Assembly: GCA_021786455.1 (NCBI GenBank)
Contig: JAJYNF010000007.1
Location: forward strand, 1 to 5,082
Origin: Acidobacteriota bacterium
Lineage (GTDB): Bacteria > Acidobacteriota > Terriglobia > UBA7540
Reading direction: 5' to 3'
Length of the DNA stretch: 5,082 bases
The position numbers and the translations under genes were made by a program. The notes below the pieces were generated by a model that saw only the letters and a program-made list of their open reading frames with translations, had not been told where the DNA came from and did no database searches. This document shows positions 1-4,682 of the stretch, one piece after another (the first letter of the stretch is position 1; every line of letters starts with the position of its first letter).

Positions 1-15
1 CCCCAATGCCTTGTT

Positions 16-45
16 TTGACTTCATCGCCGGAGGTCGAATATAGT
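16..45 (+). promoter_or_regulatory. Sigma70-type promoter of the nucleotide-sugar dehydrogenase gene
   Basis: A -35 box TTGACT (16-21, 5 of 6 to consensus) and a -10 box TATAGT (40-45, 5 of 6) are separated by 18 bases. Transcription would start near 52, leaving a leader of about 42 bases before the ATG at 94. The TTG at 16, which could be read as an in-frame start codon, is therefore better explained as the first half of the -35 box. The five bases GTCGA (34-38, counting the G at 34) lie next to the -10 and recur at the same place in the promoter at 1486-1515. Confidence 0.72.
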
Positions 46-84
46 CCTGAGGTTCCGCGTAAGATATCTGTGGGGCGCGACGTC

Positions 85-90
85 GGAGAG
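85..90 (+). promoter_or_regulatory. Ribosome binding site deciding the dehydrogenase start
   Basis: GGAGAG lies 3 bases before the ATG at 94 (5 bases counted from GGAG). It supports ATG 94 over the in-frame TTG at 16, which has no upstream sequence of this kind in the window. Confidence 0.65.
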
Positions 91-93
91 CAA

Positions 94-1407
94 ATGCGGA
101 TCGCGGTTTTCGGCTTAGGTTATGTTGGGAGTGTAACCGCAGCGTGTTTGGCCAAGATGGGGCACGTCGTGGTGGGCGTGGACGTAGCCGCGGCCAAAGT
201 GGCCATGGTGAATGGCGGCCATTCTCCGGTCGCCGAAGAGGGGCTGGAGCCACTGGTTGGGCGCGCGGTTCGGCGAGGGCGGCTGCGCGCGACGCTCAAT
301 GCAAGTGAGGCCGTGGCCAGCTCAACGCTCTCTTTAATTGCCGTGGGAACACCGTCTCGGCCGGACGGCTCGGTGGACCTCCGGGCAGTCAAGGCAGTGG
401 CTCGACAAATCGGCCATGGATTGCGCAAAACAAAAGGGTTCCACATGATTGCGCTGCGGAGCACGGTCCCGCCTGGGACGACCGCGCACGTGCTGACCCC
501 AATCCTGGAGCGAACCTCGGGCAAGAAGGCGGGGCGAGATTTCGGAGTGTGTTTTCATCCCGAGTTCTTGCGTGAGGGTTCGTCTGTGCGGGACTTTTTT
601 CACCCACCGAAGACCGTGATCGGGGCAAGCGACCCGCGACCCGCCAGGATGTTGACGCGGCTGTGGCACTCGCTCCGCGCCCCGCTCTTCGTGACCTCCC
701 TCGAAGTCGCTGAGATTACCAAGTACGCCGACAACACTTTCCATGCGCTTAAAATTTGTTTCGCCAATGAGATAGGGAGTTTGGCCAAAAGCATTGGCGC
801 CGATAGCGGCGAGATTATGGACATTTTTGCGCGGGATACCAAGCTCAACATTTCACCGCTCTATCTGAGGCCAGGTTTCGCGTTCGGCGGGCCGTGTTTG
901 CCGAAGGACGTCAGGGCATTGGTCGCCTTCGGGCGAAAAAATCGAGTGGCTATGCCTCTGGTGGAGGCGATTTTGGAAAGCAACTCATGCCACTTGCATC
1001 GGGCCGTGGGGCGGGTGTTGGCAACGGGCAAGAAGCGAATCGGTGTGCTGGGGCTGGCTTTCAAGGCCGGCACCGACGATATGCGCGAGAGCCCAATCAT
1101 TGTGTTGGTTCAGCAATTGTTGCGCGCCGGGCGTGCCGTGCGCATTTTTGACCCTCGGATTCACGTGGAGCGGGTGACGGGCGCCAACCAAGCCTTCGTC
1201 GAGAAGCGATTGCCGCTCCTCCCTCAATTGTTGGTTCCGTCGTTCCAGGAACTGGATAAAGCCAGCGACTTAATCGTGCTGGCGGTGGACTCGGCTGAGC
1301 TCCAAAAATATGCGCTTGGGGTGCTGGGGGAAAAAGTCGTGGACTTGGTTCACCTGTTGGGCCCAGAGGGACGGCCCACGGGCTATTACACTTCTCTTGC
1401 TGGGTAA
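94..1407 (+). CDS. algD: Nucleotide-sugar 6-dehydrogenase, AlgD-like (probable GDP-mannose 6-dehydrogenase)
   Basis: This cytoplasmic enzyme performs the NAD-dependent four-electron oxidation of a sugar nucleotide to its uronic acid, most likely GDP-mannose to GDP-mannuronate for an exopolysaccharide. From ATG 94 it is 437 aa, against 436 for Pseudomonas AlgD. Visible are the Rossmann motif GLGYVG (7-12), VGTP followed by DG and DL, PEFLREG with Glu157, Lys210 in TKYADN, the thioester cysteine Cys268 in GGPCLPKD, and GLAFKAGTDDMRESP (320-334). Glu157, Lys210 and Cys268 fall at the same numbers I recall for AlgD. HPPKTVIG, CLPKDVRAL and FKAGTDD resemble AlgD more than UDP-glucose dehydrogenase, which usually has CFPKD and FKPNTDD. 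Residue 155 is His where the family usually has Asn, and 267 is Pro where Ser is usual. The family is certain; the substrate (GDP-mannose or UDP-glucose) is inferred. The gene has its own promoter and no clear terminator. Confidence 0.93.
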   Translation: MRIAVFGLGYVGSVTAACLAKMGHVVVGVDVAAAKVAMVNGGHSPVAEEGLEPLVGRAVRRGRLRATLNASEAVASSTLSLIAVGTPSRPDGSVDLRAVKAVARQIGHGLRKTKGFHMIALRSTVPPGTTAHVLTPILERTSGKKAGRDFGVCFHPEFLREGSSVRDFFHPPKTVIGASDPRPARMLTRLWHSLRAPLFVTSLEVAEITKYADNTFHALKICFANEIGSLAKSIGADSGEIMDIFARDTKLNISPLYLRPGFAFGGPCLPKDVRALVAFGRKNRVAMPLVEAILESNSCHLHRAVGRVLATGKKRIGVLGLAFKAGTDDMRESPIIVLVQQLLRAGRAVRIFDPRIHVERVTGANQAFVEKRLPLLPQLLVPSFQELDKASDLIVLAVDSAELQKYALGVLGEKVVDLVHLLGPEGRPTGYYTSLAG

Positions 1408-1485
1408 GAAACGGACGGCCCGGGTGGGATGGCAAAGGTTGCGGCAGGCCCGAAACACCCTCCATGACTTGGCCCAAAAAAACTC

Positions 1486-1515
1486 TTGACAAGGCGGATG
1501 GCAGTCGAGTATAAA
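1486..1515 (+). promoter_or_regulatory. Strong sigma70-type promoter of the FecR-like gene
   Basis: A perfect -35 TTGACA (1486-1491), an 18-base spacer and a -10 TATAAA (1510-1515, 5 of 6). Transcription would start near 1522, giving a leader of about 100 bases before ATG 1622. The bases GTCGA at 1504-1508 precede the -10 by one base, as in the dehydrogenase promoter. The FecR-like gene is therefore probably transcribed independently of the gene upstream, with possible read-through from it. Confidence 0.82.
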
Positions 1516-1545
1516 TTTCGAGACGTTGATAAAAGGTTAAGGCGT

Positions 1546-1585
1546 AATCTCGCTGCCTACCAAGAAGCCCAGGCGCGGGGAGATT
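1546..1585 (+). other. Predicted hairpin in the mRNA leader of the FecR-like gene
   Basis: AATCTC (1546-1551) pairs with GAGATT (1580-1585). Inside it, GC (1552-1553) pairs with GC (1575-1576) and GCCT (1555-1558) with AGGC (1571-1574), leaving a bulged GGG, a bulged T and a 12-base loop. It ends 36 bases before the start codon, so it does not hide the ribosome binding site. It has no T-tract and is not a terminator. It could stabilise the mRNA or bind a regulator; no known riboswitch class is recognised. Confidence 0.4.
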
Positions 1586-1608
1586 GCACGAGACATAAAT
1601 AAACCAGT

Positions 1609-1614
1609 GAGGAG
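1609..1614 (+). promoter_or_regulatory. Ribosome binding site deciding the FecR-like start
   Basis: GAGGAG stands 7 bases before the ATG at 1622. It overlaps the in-frame GTG at 1607 and is only one base from the ATG at 1616, so both of those are unlikely starts. Confidence 0.75.
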
Positions 1615-1621
1615 AATGTCC

Positions 1622-2491
1622 ATGTCCAAGAGACGGATGGCGCAAGCGATGGTGGTGGTAAGCGCGATGATGCTGGCTGCATGGATACCGGCGATGGCCG
1701 GGTCAGCGGCGATTGGGTCGCTGGCGGGCAGCCGGAACGCGACGCTGGCGGGCCAGGCAGCGATTGCGAACACGACGGTTTTTAGCGGAGACACCTTGCA
1801 CGTCCGGGAGGGCGTGGCGGTGGTGGCGATGGAGGCAGGGAGTCGGCTGGTGTTTGGGCGCCAGACGGAGGCCTCGTTTTTGAAGGAAGGCGATGGGGTG
1901 ACGGTGCTGCTGGGAGGGGGGAATGTATCCCTCTATCATCCGGCGGCGGGGCGGGCGATGGCGGTGAAGGCGGGCGAGGTTCGAGTGGAGCCGGCGTCGG
2001 GCTACAAGACGCTGGGTGAAGTGGCGATGCTGGGAGACTCGGTGAGGGTGACGGCGAAGGAAGGGTTGCTGAAGGTGGAGCGGGGGGGAGCAACGCAGCA
2101 GGTGGCGGAGGGTCACAGCGTGACCCTGCCGATGAGCACTGCCGACGCACCCGCGCCCGCAGCGCCTCCCATGCCCCATCTGGGTGGTGGTAACACAGAG
2201 ACCTATCTTGAAGGCGGGGCGATCGGCGCCGGCGGCCTTGCCGCGATCTTGGCCGGAATTGCAATCAACCGAGCGGGCAATGCCAAGAACGACGCGTTGG
2301 CAGCCAGCGGCGCAGCAGGCTCTGCCATCAGCAGCGCCAACGCGGCAACCAGCGCGGCCAATTCAGCCGCCAGCGACGCCAACGCGGCCAACTCCAACGC
2401 GACCGCGGTGGGCTGCGCACTCAACACCCTTGCCAACGAGCAAGGCAAGGCCAGCCCTTACACGCCGCCAGCGGGAAGCACCTGCCCGTAA
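1622..2491 (+). CDS. Secreted FecR-domain-like protein with membrane-helix-like segment and alanine-rich heptad tail
   Basis: From ATG 1622 the protein is 289 aa. A signal peptide is clear: KRR at 3-5, a hydrophobic core, and an AMA cleavage site at 24-26 before Gly27. Residues about 30-170 look like a FecR-type beta domain, with an SGDTL segment and runs such as GVAVVAMEAG and GEVRVEP typical of a beta-rich fold. A Pro/Ala linker (174-186) and a Gly/Ala hydrophobic segment (about 198-217) follow; the latter could be a membrane helix or glycine zipper. An Ala/Asn/Ser-rich stretch (220-265) contains four seven-residue units (237-264). Cys265 and Cys288 could form a disulfide. FecR domains are known from periplasmic signalling regulators, but no cytoplasmic anti-sigma part is present, and the adjacent gene is a sugar dehydrogenase. 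The exact function is unknown; a cell-envelope or matrix role is inference. Third codon positions switch from G-rich to C-rich near 2110-2150. Confidence 0.85.
   Translation: MSKRRMAQAMVVVSAMMLAAWIPAMAGSAAIGSLAGSRNATLAGQAAIANTTVFSGDTLHVREGVAVVAMEAGSRLVFGRQTEASFLKEGDGVTVLLGGGNVSLYHPAAGRAMAVKAGEVRVEPASGYKTLGEVAMLGDSVRVTAKEGLLKVERGGATQQVAEGHSVTLPMSTADAPAPAAPPMPHLGGGNTETYLEGGAIGAGGLAAILAGIAINRAGNAKNDALAASGAAGSAISSANAATSAANSAASDANAANSNATAVGCALNTLANEQGKASPYTPPAGSTCP
2109..2127. repeat. Perfect 8-bp inverted repeat inside the FecR-like gene
   Basis: AGGGTCACAGCGTGACCCT consists of two perfectly complementary 8-base arms around an AGC centre. It lies in codons for the end of the beta domain (around Gly-His-Ser-Val), just where third-position composition changes. 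It could be an mRNA hairpin or a protein-binding dyad, or chance in a coding sequence. Confidence 0.5.
2330..2413 (+). repeat. Four degenerate 21-base units encoding alanine-rich heptads
   Basis: The units 2330-2350, 2351-2371, 2372-2392 and 2393-2413 encode SSANAAT, SAANSAA, SDANAAN and SNATAVG. Units 1 and 3 match at 17 of 21 bases, and the 11-mer GCCAACGCGGC recurs exactly 42 bases apart (2336 and 2378), which is two heptads. This fits growth by in-frame duplication and an alanine-zipper-like helix, though Ala-rich low complexity alone gives some repetition. Confidence 0.55.
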
Positions 2492-2515
2492 CTTGGCAGC
2501 AACAAGAAAAACTTT

Positions 2516-2555
2516 CGGGCGGCAGCCTTGCGGTTGCCGCCCGTTTTGTTTTTTG
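2516..2555 (+). terminator. Intrinsic terminator, probably bidirectional, between converging genes
   Basis: A 12-bp stem, 2516-2527 paired with 2532-2543 (one G-T wobble), encloses a TTGC loop. The T-rich run TTTTGTTTTTT (2544-2554) follows on the plus strand, ending the FecR-like transcript 25 bases after its stop. On the minus strand the same stem is followed by AAAG and then a TTTTTCTTGTT run, so it could also stop the ABC operon, whose last stop codon is 72 bases away. The minus-strand T-run begins four bases after the stem, so termination there is probably weaker. Confidence 0.88.
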
Positions 2556-2614
2556 CCCTTCGTGCTGTCCTCTTCGAGCGGCGCTTTCCTGATCGCGCGC
2601 TATACGGTTCGGCA

Positions 2615-3424
2615 TTAGCCGACGCTTTCGGCAGTGTAACGCGCGATGAGCCCGGTGCGCAGGGCATGGTGATAGACCCGAACGAAGGCGCTGCCGGCTG
2701 CCAGCAGCGCGAGCGTCGTTAGAGCGGCTCCGACCAGTAAAGACATGAGTGGCTCACGGTGACCCGCTGCTACCTGGCGCATACCCTCAAACACATAGGA
2801 CGGCGGCACCAGGCGCGCTACCCATTGGAGCCAGGTTGGAAGCGCCGAGAGCGGATAGAAAACGCAAGCCAGGGGGGACAGGAGCGCAGGGATGGGCCAA
2901 ATCAACCACTCTGCCGCCGGCCCCCAACGCAAAACGATCGCCGCGCCGAAGATTCCCAAAGCAATGCCGAAGAGGAACAGCAACAGCAGGAATGGTATCA
3001 ACATCAGGCCGTAAGAAAAAAAGGAGAGGCCAAACGCCGCTGTCGCCACGCCCACCATCATCGCCAGCACTACGAGGCTACTCGAAATACTGAAGAGCAC
3101 CAGACCCGAGAAATATTCGGCGATGGATAAAGGGGAGGCAAAAAGGTTGAGGAAGTTACGGGACCATACGTCCTCCATAAAGGCGATGATCACGCCGTGA
3201 AGGCAGCGCACCAGGAAGTCCCACAGAACAACCGCGCCGAGGAGCGTAGAAATGAAATTAAAGCGGGCGGCAGAGACTGAATTCAAAAATTGGCTGATAA
3301 ACCCCCAAAGAACAATATCAACGGCCTGCCAGGCGAAAAGCGGCACGATGCGAGCAGAGCTCGAGCGAAGCAAATAGAACAATCGCAGCAGGACGGCGGC
3401 TATGCGGCGGAGGCGAGCAGGCAA
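2615..3424 (-). CDS. ABC-2 type transporter permease
   Basis: This 269-aa inner-membrane protein is the channel subunit of an exporter. About six hydrophobic segments are visible, near residues 26-47, 57-80, 107-130, 138-165, 173-193 and 228-248, the normal ABC-2 plan. Family-like stretches are EDVWSRNFLNLFASPLS (84-100), typical of the coupling region, and the segment before the last helix with FYPLSALP (189-196) and a following PPSYVFEGMR. The start is TTG, five bases after the ATPase stop, with GGAGG (3435-3439) ten bases upstream. Gene order and spacing make it the partner of the ATPase. The substrate cannot be told: related exporters move lipo-oligosaccharides, polysaccharides or drugs. 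Nearness to an exopolysaccharide precursor gene is only weak support for a glycan. Confidence 0.9.
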   Translation of the reverse strand: MPARLRRIAAVLLRLFYLLRSSSARIVPLFAWQAVDIVLWGFISQFLNSVSAARFNFISTLLGAVVLWDFLVRCLHGVIIAFMEDVWSRNFLNLFASPLSIAEYFSGLVLFSISSSLVVLAMMVGVATAAFGLSFFSYGLMLIPFLLLLFLFGIALGIFGAAIVLRWGPAAEWLIWPIPALLSPLACVFYPLSALPTWLQWVARLVPPSYVFEGMRQVAAGHREPLMSLLVGAALTTLALLAAGSAFVRVYHHALRTGLIARYTAESVG

Positions 3425-3429
3425 GGCGG

Positions 3430-4221
3430 TCAGTCCTCCAGTGTCAGTGGCTCACGGGCAACAGCCACAAAAAGGTCTTCCAGCGTTGCTTTGCCGTATT
3501 CGGCGGGCAAGGTTTTTGGATCTCCCTCCAGGAGAATTTTGCCGCGGGCAAGGAACAAGACCCGATCGCAAACCTCGGACACCTCGACCATGTTGTGTGA
3601 GGTCCAGAGCACGGCCACTTCATTGTCGCTAGCGAAACGGCGGATGCGAGAACGGATCTCACGCGCCGTCGCCGGATCCAGGGACGCCGTCGGTTCATCC
3701 AGCAGCAGAAGTCGTGGGCGATTGAGCAAAGCCTTGGCCAGCGAGACGCGGGTTTGCTCGCCGGAGGAAAGCACACCGCATTTGGTGTGGCGAAACGCAA
3801 GAAGATCAAACTCTCGGAGCAAGGCTTCGACTCGCTCGACTGCATTGGACACGCCGTAGAGCATGGCGAAAACCCGCAGGTTTTGCCACACGGTGAGGTT
3901 GCCGGGCAGTGGGGCATAAGCGGCGGCAAAATTCGCCCGTTCAAGCGCGCGGCGCCGGCGGAAAGCCAAATTCAGGCCATCAATTACGATGCCGCCCGCG
4001 CTCGGCTCCAGCACGCCCAGAATCATATTGAGCGTGGTCGTTTTCCCCGCCCCGTTCGGCCCGAGAAGCCCAAGAATCTCATGGCCGGCGATATCAAACG
4101 AAACATCGTCCACGGCCAGACTCTCCCCGTAATGCTTGCTGAGCCCGGTCACGGTTAGGACGGGCGCTGCCGATACGCCGGCTTGGTCAGTCAAATGAAA
4201 GTTCGTGGATGCGGTTCCCAT
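3430..4221 (-). CDS. ABC transporter ATP-binding protein (ABC-2 exporter ATPase)
   Basis: This 263-aa cytoplasmic ATPase powers the adjacent permease. In order: Walker A GPNGAGKTT (54-62, Lys60), signature LSSGEQ (151-156), Walker B LLLLDEP (Asp175, Glu176), D-loop SLDP (180-183) and H-loop His209 in TSHNM. The catalytic residues are intact. The signature departs from LSGGQ, and where the Q-loop glutamine is expected the sequence is AAYAPLPGNLTV with no Gln; I recall a subfamily with a similar YxxLPxxLTV segment, so this may be a clade trait. No C-terminal carbohydrate-binding domain of the Wzt type is present. ATG 4221 is chosen because it lies about 20 residues before the conserved LTVTGLSKHYG segment. 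Its ribosome binding site is poor (GGAGGG is about 17-20 bases away). The frame is open to a TTG at 4386, but that extra 55-residue stretch looks unlike the family. Confidence 0.92.
   Translation of the reverse strand: MGTASTNFHLTDQAGVSAAPVLTVTGLSKHYGESLAVDDVSFDIAGHEILGLLGPNGAGKTTTLNMILGVLEPSAGGIVIDGLNLAFRRRRALERANFAAAYAPLPGNLTVWQNLRVFAMLYGVSNAVERVEALLREFDLLAFRHTKCGVLSSGEQTRVSLAKALLNRPRLLLLDEPTASLDPATAREIRSRIRRFASDNEVAVLWTSHNMVEVSEVCDRVLFLARGKILLEGDPKTLPAEYGKATLEDLFVAVAREPLTLED
3435..3439 (-). promoter_or_regulatory. Ribosome binding site for the permease TTG start
   Basis: GGAGG on the minus strand lies within the last codons of the ATPase gene, 10 bases before TTG 3424. It supports the TTG start and translational coupling of the two subunits. 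Confidence 0.55.
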
Positions 4222-4441
4222 ATTGCGCTTACCCGCGTCTCCCTCCTGGCGCAATGCGGACGCGCCCAATCCATCTACTGCCGGTTCGAAGCCTGTCGTC
4301 GCGCCCGACCTCGGAGGGCCCGATATCGCTGCACCGGGCTGAAGGTTCAAGGGCGCGTAACGCCTTCTCAAATAGTCTATGACCAAATCCGAATTTTTGC
4401 TGGCGAAGCTGATGGCCGCGTGGCTTTAAGGAGAGGACAAG

Positions 4442-4470
4442 ATGTTATGACGGGCCTTTCGCACCTTCAA
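4442..4470 (-). promoter_or_regulatory. Candidate promoter for the ABC operon
   Basis: On the minus strand TTGAAG (4470-4465) and TAACAT (4447-4442) are 17 bases apart, each matching 4 of 6 consensus bases. The spacing is ideal but the boxes are weak. The leader would be about 210 bases, long for this kind of gene. Tentative. Confidence 0.22.
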
Positions 4471-4608
4471 TCTTGCACATTCGCGGACATGCAAGCGTCA
4501 GCGCCCGCTGTTTTGAAACGGCAGAAGGAGTACAGAGCGCGCCAATTCGAGTGGCTGAGGCAGGGATCAGTTATTCTTAAACCGCCGAACCGCCGTGGGG
4601 TCTGCTAA
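4447..4608 (+). CDS. Possible small ORF of 53 residues, unknown
   Basis: An ATG at 4447 opens 53 codons preceded by a good ribosome-binding-like sequence (AAGGAGAGG, 4428-4436, 10 bases from the ATG). The product is basic, with RQKEYRARQFEWLRQG in the middle, two cysteines (10 and 53), and no signal peptide or membrane segment. A competing ATG at 4442, better spaced at 5 bases, gives only ATG-TTA-TGA and overlaps this start. I recognise no family, and chance is quite possible in GC-rich DNA. Confidence 0.2.
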   Translation: MTGLSHLQSCTFADMQASAPAVLKRQKEYRARQFEWLRQGSVILKPPNRRGVC

Positions 4609-4611
4609 AAT
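4603..4611 (+). promoter_or_regulatory. Candidate extended -10 promoter for the ECF sigma gene
   Basis: TGCTAAAAT fits the extended -10 form TGnTATAAT with one mismatch. No good -35 box stands 17-18 bases upstream. Transcription would start near 4618, giving a leader of about 65 bases. A GAAC at 4587-4590 recalls ECF -35 elements, but a matching -10 is not convincing. Confidence 0.35.
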
Positions 4612-4672
4612 TCGTGGACGCTGGATGGGCCACGCGTCACAGAAAAGTAAATGAGGGCCTATCAGGCCGCGC

Positions 4673-4676
4673 GAGG
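4673..4676 (+). promoter_or_regulatory. Ribosome binding site deciding the sigma factor TTG start
   Basis: GAGG lies 6 bases before TTG 4683. In this frame no ATG lies near the conserved N-terminus; upstream there is only a GTG at 4615, which has no such signal close by. Confidence 0.5.
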
Positions 4677-4682
4677 TCAGAC

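Larger units (their letters stand above)
4222..4682. other. Divergent intergenic region between the ABC operon and the ECF sigma gene
   Basis: This 461-base stretch holds no gene I can identify. It must contain the promoters of the two divergent units. Both strands have open frames (minus to 4386 in the ATPase frame; plus 4183-4608) but neither translation resembles a known family. It contains a ribosome-binding-like AAGGAGAGG at 4428-4436, candidate promoter elements listed separately, and a small hairpin GGCCT-ATC-AGGCC at 4656-4668, just upstream of the sigma gene's ribosome binding site. Confidence 0.6.

Noticed and set aside
16..93. TTG at 16 as the start of the dehydrogenase, adding 26 residues
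   Set aside because: The TTG is part of a -35 box, the added residues have no family counterpart, and ATG 94 has a ribosome site and gives key residues the AlgD numbering.
1408..1485. Possible terminator after the dehydrogenase (GGGTG pairing with CACCC)
   Set aside because: Only five base pairs across a long loop and no T-tract follows; the run after it is A-rich.
1607..1621. GTG 1607 or ATG 1616 as the start of the FecR-like gene
   Set aside because: They overlap or lie one base from the GAGGAG ribosome site; ATG 1622 is ideally spaced and begins a textbook signal peptide.
1895..1921. G-quadruplex candidate in the G-rich part of the FecR-like gene
   Set aside because: G-runs are unevenly spaced with a 13-base loop; more likely a result of G-ending codons.
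1097..2264. Long minus-strand open frames rich in Arg, Pro and His opposite the dehydrogenase and FecR-like genes
   Set aside because: They are antisense shadows of GC-rich coding sequence with no family resemblance or start signals.
4225..4312. tRNA-like sequence around GGTTCGAAGCC (4282-4292), resembling a T-arm
   Set aside because: The T-stem has a mismatch and a G-T pair, no matching acceptor 5' strand (CGCGACG) lies upstream, and no D-arm or anticodon arm can be drawn.
4222..4386. Extension of the ABC ATPase to TTG 4386
   Set aside because: The extra 55 residues are low-complexity and unlike the family, and no ribosome site supports the TTG.
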